DNA from: Desulfatitalea sp. UBA4791 | GTDB taxonomy: Bacteria > Desulfobacterota > Desulfobacteria > Desulfobacterales > Desulfosarcinaceae | Direction: 5' to 3' | DNA: 10,630 nucleotides | Assembly (NCBI GenBank): GCA_002402905.1 | Contig: DHGT01000055.1 | Coordinates: 1-10,630, forward strand | Shown: one piece after another, positions 1 to 7,504 of the stretch | How the letters are laid out: each line of letters opens with the position of its first letter | How positions within the stretch are numbered: the first letter of the stretch is position 1 | The notes under the pieces: model-generated | What the model saw: the letters and a program-made list of their open reading frames with translations, nothing else | The model's database searches: none | What the model was told of the DNA's origin: nothing | Position numbers and translations under genes: made by a program

Positions 1-610
<610 letters not shown>

Positions 611-614
<4 letters not shown>

Positions 615-1906
615 TTCGAACTCCCCAGCGTCTCGGTGATCACCGGCATGCCGGCTTCGAGCGATCCGCCGGTGATCTTGGTCAGGCGGCCATTGGTGGC
701 GCCGGTCTGAACCTCGATCGCCAGGGGTCGGTTCTCCTGCAGGACCCAGACCCGGGGCGTGCCATTGGCGGCATTGGTCTGGGCCTTGGGTGTTTGCCGC
801 GGCGGTCTGGGCATCAGGGCGCCGACCACGCCACGGCTCGTTTTCTTCGCGTTCGCCCCGCTTTCGGGCGGCGAGAAGCGCAATGCGGCGTTGGGCACCA
901 GCAAGACGTTTTCGCGCGTCAGGGTGGTGATTTCGGCGGTGCCGGTCATGCCGGGCCGCAGCGAGAGATCTTGGTTGTCCACCGACAGCACGGTGAGATA
1001 GGAGATCACGCCGTCCTTTTCCTGGAAGCCATAACTGACCCGGGTGATGATCGCGTGGAACCTGCGCCCCGGCCAGGCATCGACCGTGAAGACGGCCTGC
1101 TGGCCCGTCTGAACCTGCCCCACGTCGGCCTCGTCCACATCCACCTGCAGTTCCATCTTCGCCAGGTCCTCGGCCAGGGTGAAGAGCACCGGTGCCTGGA
1201 ACGAAGCGGCCACGGTCTGGCCCGGTTCGACTTCCCGGGACAAGACCACGCCGTTGATGGGCGAGCGGATGCTGGCCTTCTGGAGATTGGTTTCGTCCGA
1301 TTGCAGATTGGCCCGTGCCTGGGACACGCTCGCCCGGGCGCTGGCCGCATTGGCCTGGGCCCGTTTGAGATTGGCTTCGGCGGTGTCCATCTCGCTCTTG
1401 GACGGCACCTTGCCGCCCGACAGCGCCGAAACCTGACGGAAACGCGCCAGGGCGGCGTCTGTTTCGACCACCGTGGCCTCGGACTGCAGCACCTGCGCCT
1501 CGGCCGCGATCAGATTGGCCCGCGATTTGGCGACCGCATCCTGCAGCTTGGACAGATCCAGGCGGGCCAATATCTGCTCCTTCGCCACCTGGTCATTGAC
1601 GTCCACGAAGACCTGCTCGATGATGCCCGACAGCTCGCTGCCCACATCCACCTGATTGGTCGGCTGCAGGTTGCCGGTGGCCGACACCTTGACCACCAGG
1701 GTGCCGATGGCGGCCGGCTCGCTCCTGTAGCGCGTTTCGATCGATTGCTCTCCGGAACGCAAGAAGAAAAGAAAGATGCCGGCAATCAGGATCAAGACGG
1801 CAGCCAACCCGAACCAGAGGCGCTTGAAACGCCCGGCGGCGTGGCGGTCGACCAGTTGCTGAAGGTCGGGATTCGGTCTGTTTTGAGAAGTATGGGAATC
1901 GGTCAT
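611..1906 (-). CDS. Efflux membrane fusion protein (periplasmic adaptor, MacA/HlyD family)
   Basis: This is the periplasmic adaptor that would join the inner-membrane ABC transporter to the outer-membrane factor. It is 431 residues long. A short cytoplasmic N-terminus is followed by one membrane anchor at about residues 30-49 (WFGLAAVLILIAGIFLFFL). Then come a first biotinyl-lipoyl half (VGSELSGIIEQVFVDVNDQV, 88-107), an Ala-rich coiled-coil hairpin (about 118-212), the second lipoyl half (IRSPINGVVLSREVEPGQTV, 213-232) and the beta-barrel and membrane-proximal domains, including LRPGMTGTAEI (316-326). I chose the ATG at 1906 over an in-frame start 45 bases upstream because AAGGA lies 6 bases before it, the preceding gene's stop overlaps it (ATGA), and the longer form would put 15 codons inside that gene. 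A Pro/Ala-rich insertion at about 345-385 interrupts the C-terminal domain. The substrate cannot be predicted. Confidence 0.95.
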
Positions 1907-3354
1907 TTCATGTCCTTGCCGTCTTGGGGAGAATTGCCGGGCGACGACCACCCGCCGCCCAGTGCCTTGTACAGGCGAATCAACGCCAGCAGGCCGTCGG
2001 CGCGGGTATTGGCGAGGCTGTCCGAGACAGACAGCACGGTACGTTCGGTGTTGAGTACGGACTGAAAATCGATCAGCCCGGCGCTGTAGTTCTGGCGCGC
2101 CAGTTCGGCCGCATTTTCGGCGGACGCAACGGCGGATGACAGCGCCCGGGTGCGTTCATCATTGCGGGTAATGGCCACCAAAGCGTTTTCCACATCCTGC
2201 AAGGCGGTCAGCACCGCTTGTTCATACGCCACCAGCGCCTGCTCGCGCACGGCGTCCTGGATTTCCACCTGATTGCGTAGACGCCCGGCATTGAAGACCG
2301 GGGCGGTGATGCCGGCCAGGAGCGAGGTCGTGGCAGCGCCTCGATTGCCCAGCGCGCTGAGTTCCAGCGCCTCGACGCCGACGGATCCCGAGATTTTGAA
2401 GGCTGGATAGCGCGCGGCTTCGGCCACGCCCACACGGGCCGTTTCCGCCGCCAGTTTGCGCTCGACGGCCCTTACATCGGGGCGCTGACGCAAGGTGTCG
2501 GCCGGGATGCCCACGGCGATCCGCTCGGGGGCGGCGGGCAGCGGCGCGCTTTCGGCCAGTCGCGCATGCAGCGTTCCCGGTGGATGGCCCAACAGGATGT
2601 CCAATCGGTGTTCGGCTTCGGCCAGGCTGATCTCCAGGCCGGGAATCTGGGACCGCGTCTGCTCAAGATTGGTGCGCGCCTGTTCGACGTCCTGGCGGCC
2701 GACGAGTCCGGCCTGGTAACGCCACGAGGTGAGTTGCAGGGTTTCGCTCTGGCTGGCGAGGTTGTCCCGGGCGATGCCGAGCCGGGTCTGCAGGGCGCGA
2801 ACCTCCACATAATTCAAGGCCGTTTCCGCTGCCAGGGAAACCCGGGCGTCGCGAAGATTCTCCACGGATGCCGCCAAATCGGCGTCGGCGGCCTCCACGC
2901 CCCGGCGCACCCCGCCGAAGACATCCAATTCCCAGGTGGCATCGAAGCCCGCGCTGTAGAGGCTGCGCGTGTCGCCGCTGCCGGTCTCCTCGCTCGAACG
3001 ACTGCGCCGGGCGGTGCCGGAAGCGGTCACGCTGGGATATTGGTCCGATGCGGCCACGGCGCGGCGGGCCCGGGACTCACGCAGGCGGGCCTGGGCGTTG
3101 CGCAAATCGGGTGCGTTCTGCAACGATTCATCCACCAGGGCGGACAGCAAGGGATCGTTCAACCCCCGCCACCAGTGGCTCAACGTCTCCGTGGCGGCGG
3201 CATGCGTCGCCTGATAGGCGGCCGGATCGACCCGCTGCCACGCAGCCGGCACTTCGAGTTCGGGGGGCACGTAATCGGGACCGACGGTCATGCACGCCGT
3301 CAAGAGCGCGCAGGCCAGCAGAATCAACATGTGGTGAGGACGCAATGCATTCAT
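1903..3354 (-). CDS. Outer-membrane efflux lipoprotein, NodT/OprM family (TolC-like channel)
   Basis: This is the outer-membrane exit channel of the tripartite pump, 483 residues. The N-terminus is a lipoprotein signal peptide with lipobox LTAC, so Cys21 should be acylated; the mature protein begins CMTVGPDYVPP, typical of the OprM/CmeC/NodT group. Two homologous OEP repeats follow. The first includes WELDVFGGVRR (141-151) and the second includes ARYPAFKISGSVG (314-326), APVFNAGRLRNQ (351-362) and YSAGLIDFQSVLNTERT (423-439). The open frame continues 77 codons upstream of the chosen start, but only the ATG at 3354 places the signal peptide at the N-terminus. A second ATG at 3330 would also leave a usable, shorter signal. 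No strong Shine-Dalgarno sequence precedes either. It is the first gene of the efflux operon and its stop overlaps the next start (ATGA). Confidence 0.95.
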   Translation of the reverse strand: MNALRPHHMLILLACALLTACMTVGPDYVPPELEVPAAWQRVDPAAYQATHAAATETLSHWWRGLNDPLLSALVDESLQNAPDLRNAQARLRESRARRAVAASDQYPSVTASGTARRSRSSEETGSGDTRSLYSAGFDATWELDVFGGVRRGVEAADADLAASVENLRDARVSLAAETALNYVEVRALQTRLGIARDNLASQSETLQLTSWRYQAGLVGRQDVEQARTNLEQTRSQIPGLEISLAEAEHRLDILLGHPPGTLHARLAESAPLPAAPERIAVGIPADTLRQRPDVRAVERKLAAETARVGVAEAARYPAFKISGSVGVEALELSALGNRGAATTSLLAGITAPVFNAGRLRNQVEIQDAVREQALVAYEQAVLTALQDVENALVAITRNDERTRALSSAVASAENAAELARQNYSAGLIDFQSVLNTERTVLSVSDSLANTRADGLLALIRLYKALGGGWSSPGNSPQDGKDMK

Positions 3355-3402
3355 ACAGAAGAGTCTCGGGTATTCGGGTTGTGTGATCCGCTGAAACGAA
3401 CC

Positions 3403-3424
3403 TTTTACACCCCCATTTGTAAAA
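3403..3424 (-). repeat. Perfect inverted repeat TTTTACA-N8-TGTAAAA in the efflux operon leader
   Basis: The arms 3403-3409 and 3418-3424 are perfect 7-base complements separated by 8 bases containing a C-run (G-run on the transcribed-sense strand). The site lies about 50 bases upstream of the efflux lipoprotein start. The geometry fits an operator for a dimeric DNA-binding protein. It would also form a weak AU-rich hairpin in the mRNA leader. No regulator is assigned. Confidence 0.55.
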
Positions 3425-3438
3425 TAAAAAGAATTCTC

Positions 3439-3452
3439 GACGTTCGACCGTC
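3439..3452. repeat. Near-palindrome GACG-t-TCGA-c-CGTC in the efflux operon leader
   Basis: The 14-base sequence GACGTTCGACCGTC is symmetric at 12 of 14 positions around TCGA. It lies 15 bases from the perfect inverted repeat at 3403-3424. It could be a second regulator site. GC-rich genomes give such short palindromes by chance fairly often, so support is weak. Confidence 0.3.
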
Positions 3453-3526
3453 CGGGCGTCGCCACCCGTTGCAACGTCACTTGAAACCCTTGGACGCTCG
3501 CCAGGGCAAAATAGTTTACGATTGAA

Positions 3527-3555
3527 TGTATAAAATTCTTGGATGGGGTGGGCAA
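3527..3555 (-). promoter_or_regulatory. Candidate sigma-70 promoter for the efflux operon
   Basis: On the minus strand, TTGCCC (3555-3550) and TATACA (3532-3527) are separated by exactly 17 bases. Each hexamer matches the consensus at 4 of 6 positions. The start of transcription would be near 3520, giving a leader of about 165 bases that contains both dyads. The call rests on motif match and position only. Confidence 0.35.
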
Positions 3556-3585
3556 GCTGACACTTCGTCGTTGACGCAGCCGCAT

Positions 3586-5148
3586 TCACGGTCTTCGAAT
3601 GCCGAGTTTCCTCATGCGGCTCCGGAGGGTGCTGGGATTGATGCCAAGGACTCTAGCGGCGCCCCGCGGCCCCTCAATTCGCCACCCCGTCTCCTTCAGG
3701 CTCTGGACGATGAAATTTCGCTCCACGTCGACAAGAGACTTCACCTGCGGGGAATCAGGTTCTGTGCACGCGCTGGTGCCATCCGAGGCAATGGGGGTGA
3801 CATCGAGGGGTTCGGTCAGCCGCAGCTCGGGGCCGTTGCTCACGATGACCGCCCTTTCAATGACATTGATCAACTCACGCACATTGCCGGGCCAATCATA
3901 CGCTTCGAGCGCTTTCATGGTATCCGGCGGAATATCTTCAATGTGCTTGCCAAAGCGCTTGCTGAATTTTTCGGTGAAAAACTTCGCCAGCAAGGGAATA
4001 TCCTCCCGCCGCTGCCGAAGCGGCGGGAGAGTCACGGGAAAGGCGTTGAGCCGGTATAACAGGTCCTTTCTGAACCGCCCCTGATGGACCTCTTCCTCGA
4101 GGTTTCGATTGGTGGCGGCGATCACCCGGACGTCCACCTTGACGGTGCGCGGGCTGCCCAGGCGCTCGAATTCTCCGTCTTCGAGAATCCTGAGGAGCTT
4201 GGTCTGCTGCTCGAGGGGCAATTCGCCGATCTCATCGAGAAAAATCGTACCGCCGTGGGCCAGTTCGAATCGGCCGATCTGCCTGGCGGTAGCGCCGGTG
4301 AAGGCGCCTTTTTCCCTGCCGAAGAGTTCGCTTTCGATGAGGTTCGCGGGCAGACCGGCGCAGGTCACATTGACGAATGGCTTATGCCTGCGGTCGCTCT
4401 CCGCGTGCAGCAAGTGAGCGAACACGCCCTTGCCGGTCCCCGTCTCTCCCACCAGAATCACGGTGGTGTTCGTGCGGGCGACCTGCCGGATCCTGTGCAT
4501 GGCGTACTTGATGGGGTCACTCGTGCCGATGATCTCTCCGTGTCCCTCTTTCAATTTGATCTCACCACGAAGATAGATGTTCTCGGCCTCCAGTTTCTCC
4601 TTCAACGACTTGATCGTGTTGAAGGCTTTGCGGAGCTCTTTTTCAGCCGTATTGCGTGCTTCGGCTTCCTTCCCCAATTGCACCATTTTGTGCTCGAGCT
4701 TGTTCACCAGCCGTTCGTTATAAAGCTTGAGCATCTCCTCTTCCTGGAGGGGTTCAACTGGCAACGCCCTGTCGCGGCGCTGGGCAACGGCCATGACATC
4801 GCGGATTTCCGCCATTAAAACATCCGGTTCGCAAGGTTTTACGATGAAACGATCCGCACCGAGCTTGAAGGCAAGGGCCTCGTCCTTTGCGCCGGTATAG
4901 GTGGCCGTGTAAATGATGATGGGAACGTGGCGCAGGGTCTCGTCGGTCTTGATGTGCCGGCACAACTGAAAACCATCCATGACCGGCATGAGGATGTCGC
5001 TGATGATCAGATCGACCCGGCCGGCCGCGAGCCGTTCGAGGGCCTCGGCGCCGTTTGCGGCCGGCCGCACCTCATGACCGTTACCCCTGAGCAGCTGATC
5101 CAGAAAATAGAGGTTTTGTTCATTGTCATCCACGATAAGGACATTCAT
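3586..5148 (-). CDS. Sigma-54-dependent response regulator (NtrC family: REC, coiled coil, AAA+, Fis-type HTH)
   Basis: This transcriptional activator remodels sigma-54 RNA polymerase after phosphorylation. It is 520 residues. The receiver domain (1-120) has acidic residues Asp7/Asp8, phospho-acceptor Asp51 in ISDILMPVMDGF, Thr81 and Lys104. A charged, probably coiled-coil linker spans about 132-200, longer than in NtrC itself. The AAA+ domain starts near 205 and carries Walker A GETGTGKG (234-241), an intact sigma-54 contact loop GAFTGA (281-286) and Walker B TIFLDE (301-306). WPGNVREL (419-426) is the family hallmark at the end of the ATPase. A Fis-type helix-turn-helix occupies about 471-516. 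The start ATG at 5148 has GGAGAGG just upstream. It lies 31 bases after the single-domain receiver gene, so the two are probably co-transcribed. Its DNA targets are unknown; the adjacent efflux operon is the obvious candidate. Confidence 0.96.
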   Translation of the reverse strand: MNVLIVDDNEQNLYFLDQLLRGNGHEVRPAANGAEALERLAAGRVDLIISDILMPVMDGFQLCRHIKTDETLRHVPIIIYTATYTGAKDEALAFKLGADRFIVKPCEPDVLMAEIRDVMAVAQRRDRALPVEPLQEEEMLKLYNERLVNKLEHKMVQLGKEAEARNTAEKELRKAFNTIKSLKEKLEAENIYLRGEIKLKEGHGEIIGTSDPIKYAMHRIRQVARTNTTVILVGETGTGKGVFAHLLHAESDRRHKPFVNVTCAGLPANLIESELFGREKGAFTGATARQIGRFELAHGGTIFLDEIGELPLEQQTKLLRILEDGEFERLGSPRTVKVDVRVIAATNRNLEEEVHQGRFRKDLLYRLNAFPVTLPPLRQRREDIPLLAKFFTEKFSKRFGKHIEDIPPDTMKALEAYDWPGNVRELINVIERAVIVSNGPELRLTEPLDVTPIASDGTSACTEPDSPQVKSLVDVERNFIVQSLKETGWRIEGPRGAARVLGINPSTLRSRMRKLGIRRP

Positions 5149-5179
5149 TGTGCCTCTCCGCTGTCCTCTCCAACCCCGG

Positions 5180-5542
5180 TCAAAAATATCGCCGGATCTC
5201 CTCGGCGAATGTATCCGGGTTTATCGGCTTTTCGATGTAGCCCGTGGCCCCGCCGGCCAAAATGCGGTCCCGATCCCCCACCATGGCATAAGAGGTCACC
5301 GCGATAATGGGCACGCCATCGAGTTCCCGATGCCGCTTGAGCTCGGCCATCACGGCATAGCCGTCCATTTCAGGAAGCTGAATATCGAGCAGTATGGCCC
5401 TGGGTTTGTGGTGCAGCGCCGATTGAATGCCGTCGAACCCGCTGCGCGCCCCGATAATCGCAAAGCCGTTCTTTTCGAGCAAAAACGTCATCAGATACAA
5501 ATTTTGCTCATTGTCTTCGATGATCAGCAGCACGTCGCTCAC
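5180..5542 (-). CDS. Stand-alone receiver-domain response regulator (DivK/CheY-like)
   Basis: This is a 120-residue single receiver domain with no output domain. Acidic residues Glu9/Asp10 sit at the start, Asp53 is the phospho-acceptor in LLDIQLPEMDGY, Thr83 lies in IIAVTSYAM, and Lys105 is in YIEKPINP. The pattern NEQNLYLMTFLLEKNG resembles DivK-like receivers. The start is taken as GTG at 5542. It overlaps the kinase stop by four bases (GTGA) and is preceded by the strong ribosome-binding sequence AGGAGAAGGA. Longer frames read upstream in this phase are shadows inside the kinase gene. It probably acts as a phosphate shuttle, a sink or an allosteric partner for the kinase. It cannot bind DNA itself. 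Confidence 0.93.
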   Translation of the reverse strand: MSDVLLIIEDNEQNLYLMTFLLEKNGFAIIGARSGFDGIQSALHHKPRAILLDIQLPEMDGYAVMAELKRHRELDGVPIIAVTSYAMVGDRDRILAGGATGYIEKPINPDTFAEEIRRYF

Positions 5543-7254
5543 GGTCCTTCTCCTGAGTTCATAGGCAAGTGAAGGGTAAACACGCTGCCTTGCCCCAAGC
5601 GGCTTTGCACCTCGATGACACCGCCCATCATTTCGACAATCTTTTTGGAGATAGAGAGCCCCAGGCCGGTTCCCTCGTATTTGCGGCCCAGCCGGACATC
5701 GATCTGGTGGAAGGGTTCGAAAATGGGCTGCAGGTGTTCGGGGGCGATCCCGATGCCCGTATCGGAAACCGACAGGCGGTATTGCCCGTTTTCGATGCGG
5801 CACGACACGTCCACGCGGCCTTTGTCCGTGAATTTGATGGCATTGTTGAGCAGGTTGAGGATGACCTGTTCCAGGCGGCGCTGGTCCGTGGTTGCGGTGG
5901 CCACATCGTCGGCGATGGCCAGGTTCAAATCGATGCTCTTTTTAGCGGCCGCCGGCGTGACCAGCCGGACGGTCTTTTCAATGGACTCCCTCAAGTCGAA
6001 AGCAGAGATCGAAAGCGCGAACTGGCCCGCCTCGATCTTGGAAATATCCAGTACATCGTTGATCAGCGCCAGAAGGTGCCTGGCGCTGCCCTGTACCATG
6101 CCCATCTGTTTTTGCTGCTCGGAATTCAGGGGCCCTGCCAACCCCTGCAGCAAAATGCCGCTAAAGCCGATGATCGAGTTGAGCGGTGTGCGCAATTCGT
6201 GGGACATGGTGGCCAGAAAGGTGGACTTGATCCGGTCGGCGGCCTGGGCTTTTTCCACGGCAGCGGCCAGTTGGGCGGTCCGCTGGACGATGCGTTGTTC
6301 CATCTCCCGGTTGATTTGCCTCAACTCCCGGGTACGGGCATTCACCTGCCGTTTTAAAAGAGCGCTTCCGGCAAGGCTCATCAACAGTACGGCGCCCAAG
6401 ACCCACCCGAGTGTCGCCACCCATGCCGGCAACTCGTATTTGACATCCTCGGCGATCCATCGCTTCAGCGATCCATAATAGACCGATTGGGTATTGCTTT
6501 TCAGGTTCAAAAGATGGTTGTCAATGGTGTCCAGCAGGTGTTGGGGGCCGGATTTTGATGCCGCGAAAAACAGATTGGTGGGGTGAAACACCACCGTCGT
6601 ATCCTCCAGTCCATGTTTTTGTGCGTGCACCAGCCCATAAAAACGGTTGGTGATGGCCGCGTCGCATTGACGCGCGGCGACCATTGCGAATATGGTTTTA
6701 TAGTCCGGCACCGGGGTGATGGTCGCATTGATCCCGAATCCCGCAGTGAGTCGGACGAAGGCGGCCTCTTGCACCGAGTGGTCCAAAACCGCGATTCGTT
6801 TTCCATCGAGATCCAGGATCGATCGGATGCCGCTGCCCTTGGGGGCGTAAATCTGAAACCAGGAGGAGAGGACGGGCTCCTTGTGAAACGCATAAATCCG
6901 GTCCCGGTCGGCGGTATAGGCCACATCGGGCATCAGATCGATATCGCCTTTGGCCAGAAGATCCAATCCCTCGGTCCATGTACCGAACACATAGCGAAGC
7001 GTCCAATCTTCGCGCTCGGCGATGTGCTCGATGATGTCGATGAAAATGCCGGCCGGTTTGCCGGATTCCGCAACAAAAACCTTCGGCGCATTTTCATACA
7101 CGCCGACGGTCACCACCGGGTCGTCGGCCTTGGCCGATGACATCCCGGGGAAAAACAGCATCAATATGAGAAATGACCATACTGGCGATAGCCGGACGCG
7201 ATGATCCGCGAGTTCAAAAACGTCATCACACGGCTCCTGGCGGATGAAAGCCAT
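5539..7254 (-). CDS. Membrane sensor histidine kinase with periplasmic solute-binding (SBP_bac_3-like) sensor domain
   Basis: This kinase of 571 residues starts the signalling operon. A hydrophobic signal or anchor segment (about 26-40) ends in AKA. A periplasmic domain resembling family 3 solute-binding proteins, as in BvgS/EvgS, follows at about 46-268 (VTVGVYENAPKVF; WTEGLDLLAKGDIDLMPDV). A second membrane helix spans about 277-300, then a coiled-coil signalling helix. The HisKA domain has phospho-acceptor His352 in SHELRTPLN. The HATPase domain has the N-box NLLNNAIKF (467-475), G1 DTGIG (498-502), an F-box FEPFHQ and G2 GTGLGLSISK (528-537). There is no attached receiver or HPt domain. 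The start is uncertain. The ATG at 7254 gives an unusually long region before the signal segment and has AGGAG 12 bases upstream; a TTG at 7314 would add 20 residues. The ligand is probably an amino acid or similar small molecule, by family analogy. Confidence 0.93.
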   Translation of the reverse strand: MAFIRQEPCDDVFELADHRVRLSPVWSFLILMLFFPGMSSAKADDPVVTVGVYENAPKVFVAESGKPAGIFIDIIEHIAEREDWTLRYVFGTWTEGLDLLAKGDIDLMPDVAYTADRDRIYAFHKEPVLSSWFQIYAPKGSGIRSILDLDGKRIAVLDHSVQEAAFVRLTAGFGINATITPVPDYKTIFAMVAARQCDAAITNRFYGLVHAQKHGLEDTTVVFHPTNLFFAASKSGPQHLLDTIDNHLLNLKSNTQSVYYGSLKRWIAEDVKYELPAWVATLGWVLGAVLLMSLAGSALLKRQVNARTRELRQINREMEQRIVQRTAQLAAAVEKAQAADRIKSTFLATMSHELRTPLNSIIGFSGILLQGLAGPLNSEQQKQMGMVQGSARHLLALINDVLDISKIEAGQFALSISAFDLRESIEKTVRLVTPAAAKKSIDLNLAIADDVATATTDQRRLEQVILNLLNNAIKFTDKGRVDVSCRIENGQYRLSVSDTGIGIAPEHLQPIFEPFHQIDVRLGRKYEGTGLGLSISKKIVEMMGGVIEVQSRLGQGSVFTLHLPMNSGEGP

Positions 7255-7334
7255 GACGGGCTCAAGCTCCTGGTCGTTTGGACGCACACGAAATAATACC
7301 ACAATCGATTTCAAAAATCGGATTTTGGAGATGG

Positions 7335-7363
7335 TTTGTAGTATGATCTTAAAAATTCATCAA
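7335..7363 (-). promoter_or_regulatory. Candidate sigma-70 promoter for the kinase operon
   Basis: On the minus strand TTGATG (7363-7358) and TACAAA (7340-7335) are 17 bases apart, each matching the consensus at 4 of 6 positions. Transcription would begin near 7328, about 75 bases before the ATG at 7254. If correct, the TTG start at 7314 would also still be transcribed. The support is motif and position only. Confidence 0.3.
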
Positions 7364-7387
7364 CATCCAACAGCTGATTGCAACATC

Positions 7388-7410
7388 CCGGCACTGAAAC
7401 GATTTGCCGG
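7388..7410. repeat. Inverted repeat CCGGCA-N11-TGCCGG between the divergent genes
   Basis: The arms 7388-7393 and 7405-7410 are perfect 6-base complements with an 11-base spacer. The centre lies just upstream of the candidate kinase promoter and upstream of the transglycosylase gene, where a regulator could control either direction. On the minus strand one arm overlaps a degenerate sigma-54-like element ending in TTGCA (7383-7379). Confidence 0.3.
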
Positions 7411-7504
7411 AAATTGGGTTACCAAGAAAATTGATGGCTATGTAAAACGTCGGTGTCGAACGGCGCCGTCAAAATTGAACGCGTGCCGATTGGGCTGCAC
7501 ATTA

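Larger units (their letters stand above)
3355..3585 (-). other. Non-coding leader between the sigma-54 regulator and the efflux operon
   Basis: This 231-base stretch has AT-rich blocks unlike the surrounding genes. Read on the minus strand it holds a sigma-70-like promoter, a 14-base near-palindrome and a perfect 7-base inverted repeat, each listed separately. No intrinsic terminator is recognisable just after the regulator's stop, so some read-through from the signalling operon into the efflux operon is possible. I found no GG-N10-GC sigma-54 element with a flanking match on the minus strand here. Confidence 0.7.
7255..7504. other. Divergent intergenic region between kinase operon and lytic transglycosylase
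   Basis: This 250-base AT-richer region must carry promoters for both directions. A minus-strand sigma-70-like promoter is the best candidate and is listed separately. On the plus strand TATGAT (7342-7347) resembles a -10 box but has no good -35. TTGCCG (7404-7409) with GAAAAT (7426-7431) at 16 bases is an alternative weak match. A small hairpin CGATTT-caa-AAATCG lies at 7306-7320. I see no convincing coding sequence or RNA gene. Confidence 0.6.

Noticed and set aside
794..2065. Long plus-strand open frame of 423 codons opposite the adaptor gene
   Set aside because: It is antisense to a clear membrane fusion protein, and its translation is His/Gly/Leu-rich with no domain pattern, as expected from the opposite strand of a GC-rich gene.
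2566..3525. Plus-strand open frame of 319 codons opposite the outer-membrane factor gene
   Set aside because: It is a shadow of the efflux lipoprotein gene; the product is Gly/Ala/Arg-rich without motifs, and no promoter or ribosome-binding site is associated.
3355..3585. 77-codon in-frame extension of the outer-membrane factor up to the regulator stop
   Set aside because: It would bury the lipoprotein signal peptide with its LTAC box deep inside the protein and would translate the AT-rich leader containing dyads; the ATG at 3354 fits the family.
4084..4818. Plus-strand 244-codon open frame opposite the sigma-54 regulator
   Set aside because: It is antisense to the AAA+ domain, whose Walker and GAFTGA motifs are intact on the minus strand.
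5543..5803. N-terminal extension of the stand-alone receiver to an upstream start in the same frame
   Set aside because: The extension lies wholly inside the kinase gene in another frame and is Pro/Arg-rich; the GTG at 5542 has a strong ribosome-binding site and gives a receiver of exactly normal length.
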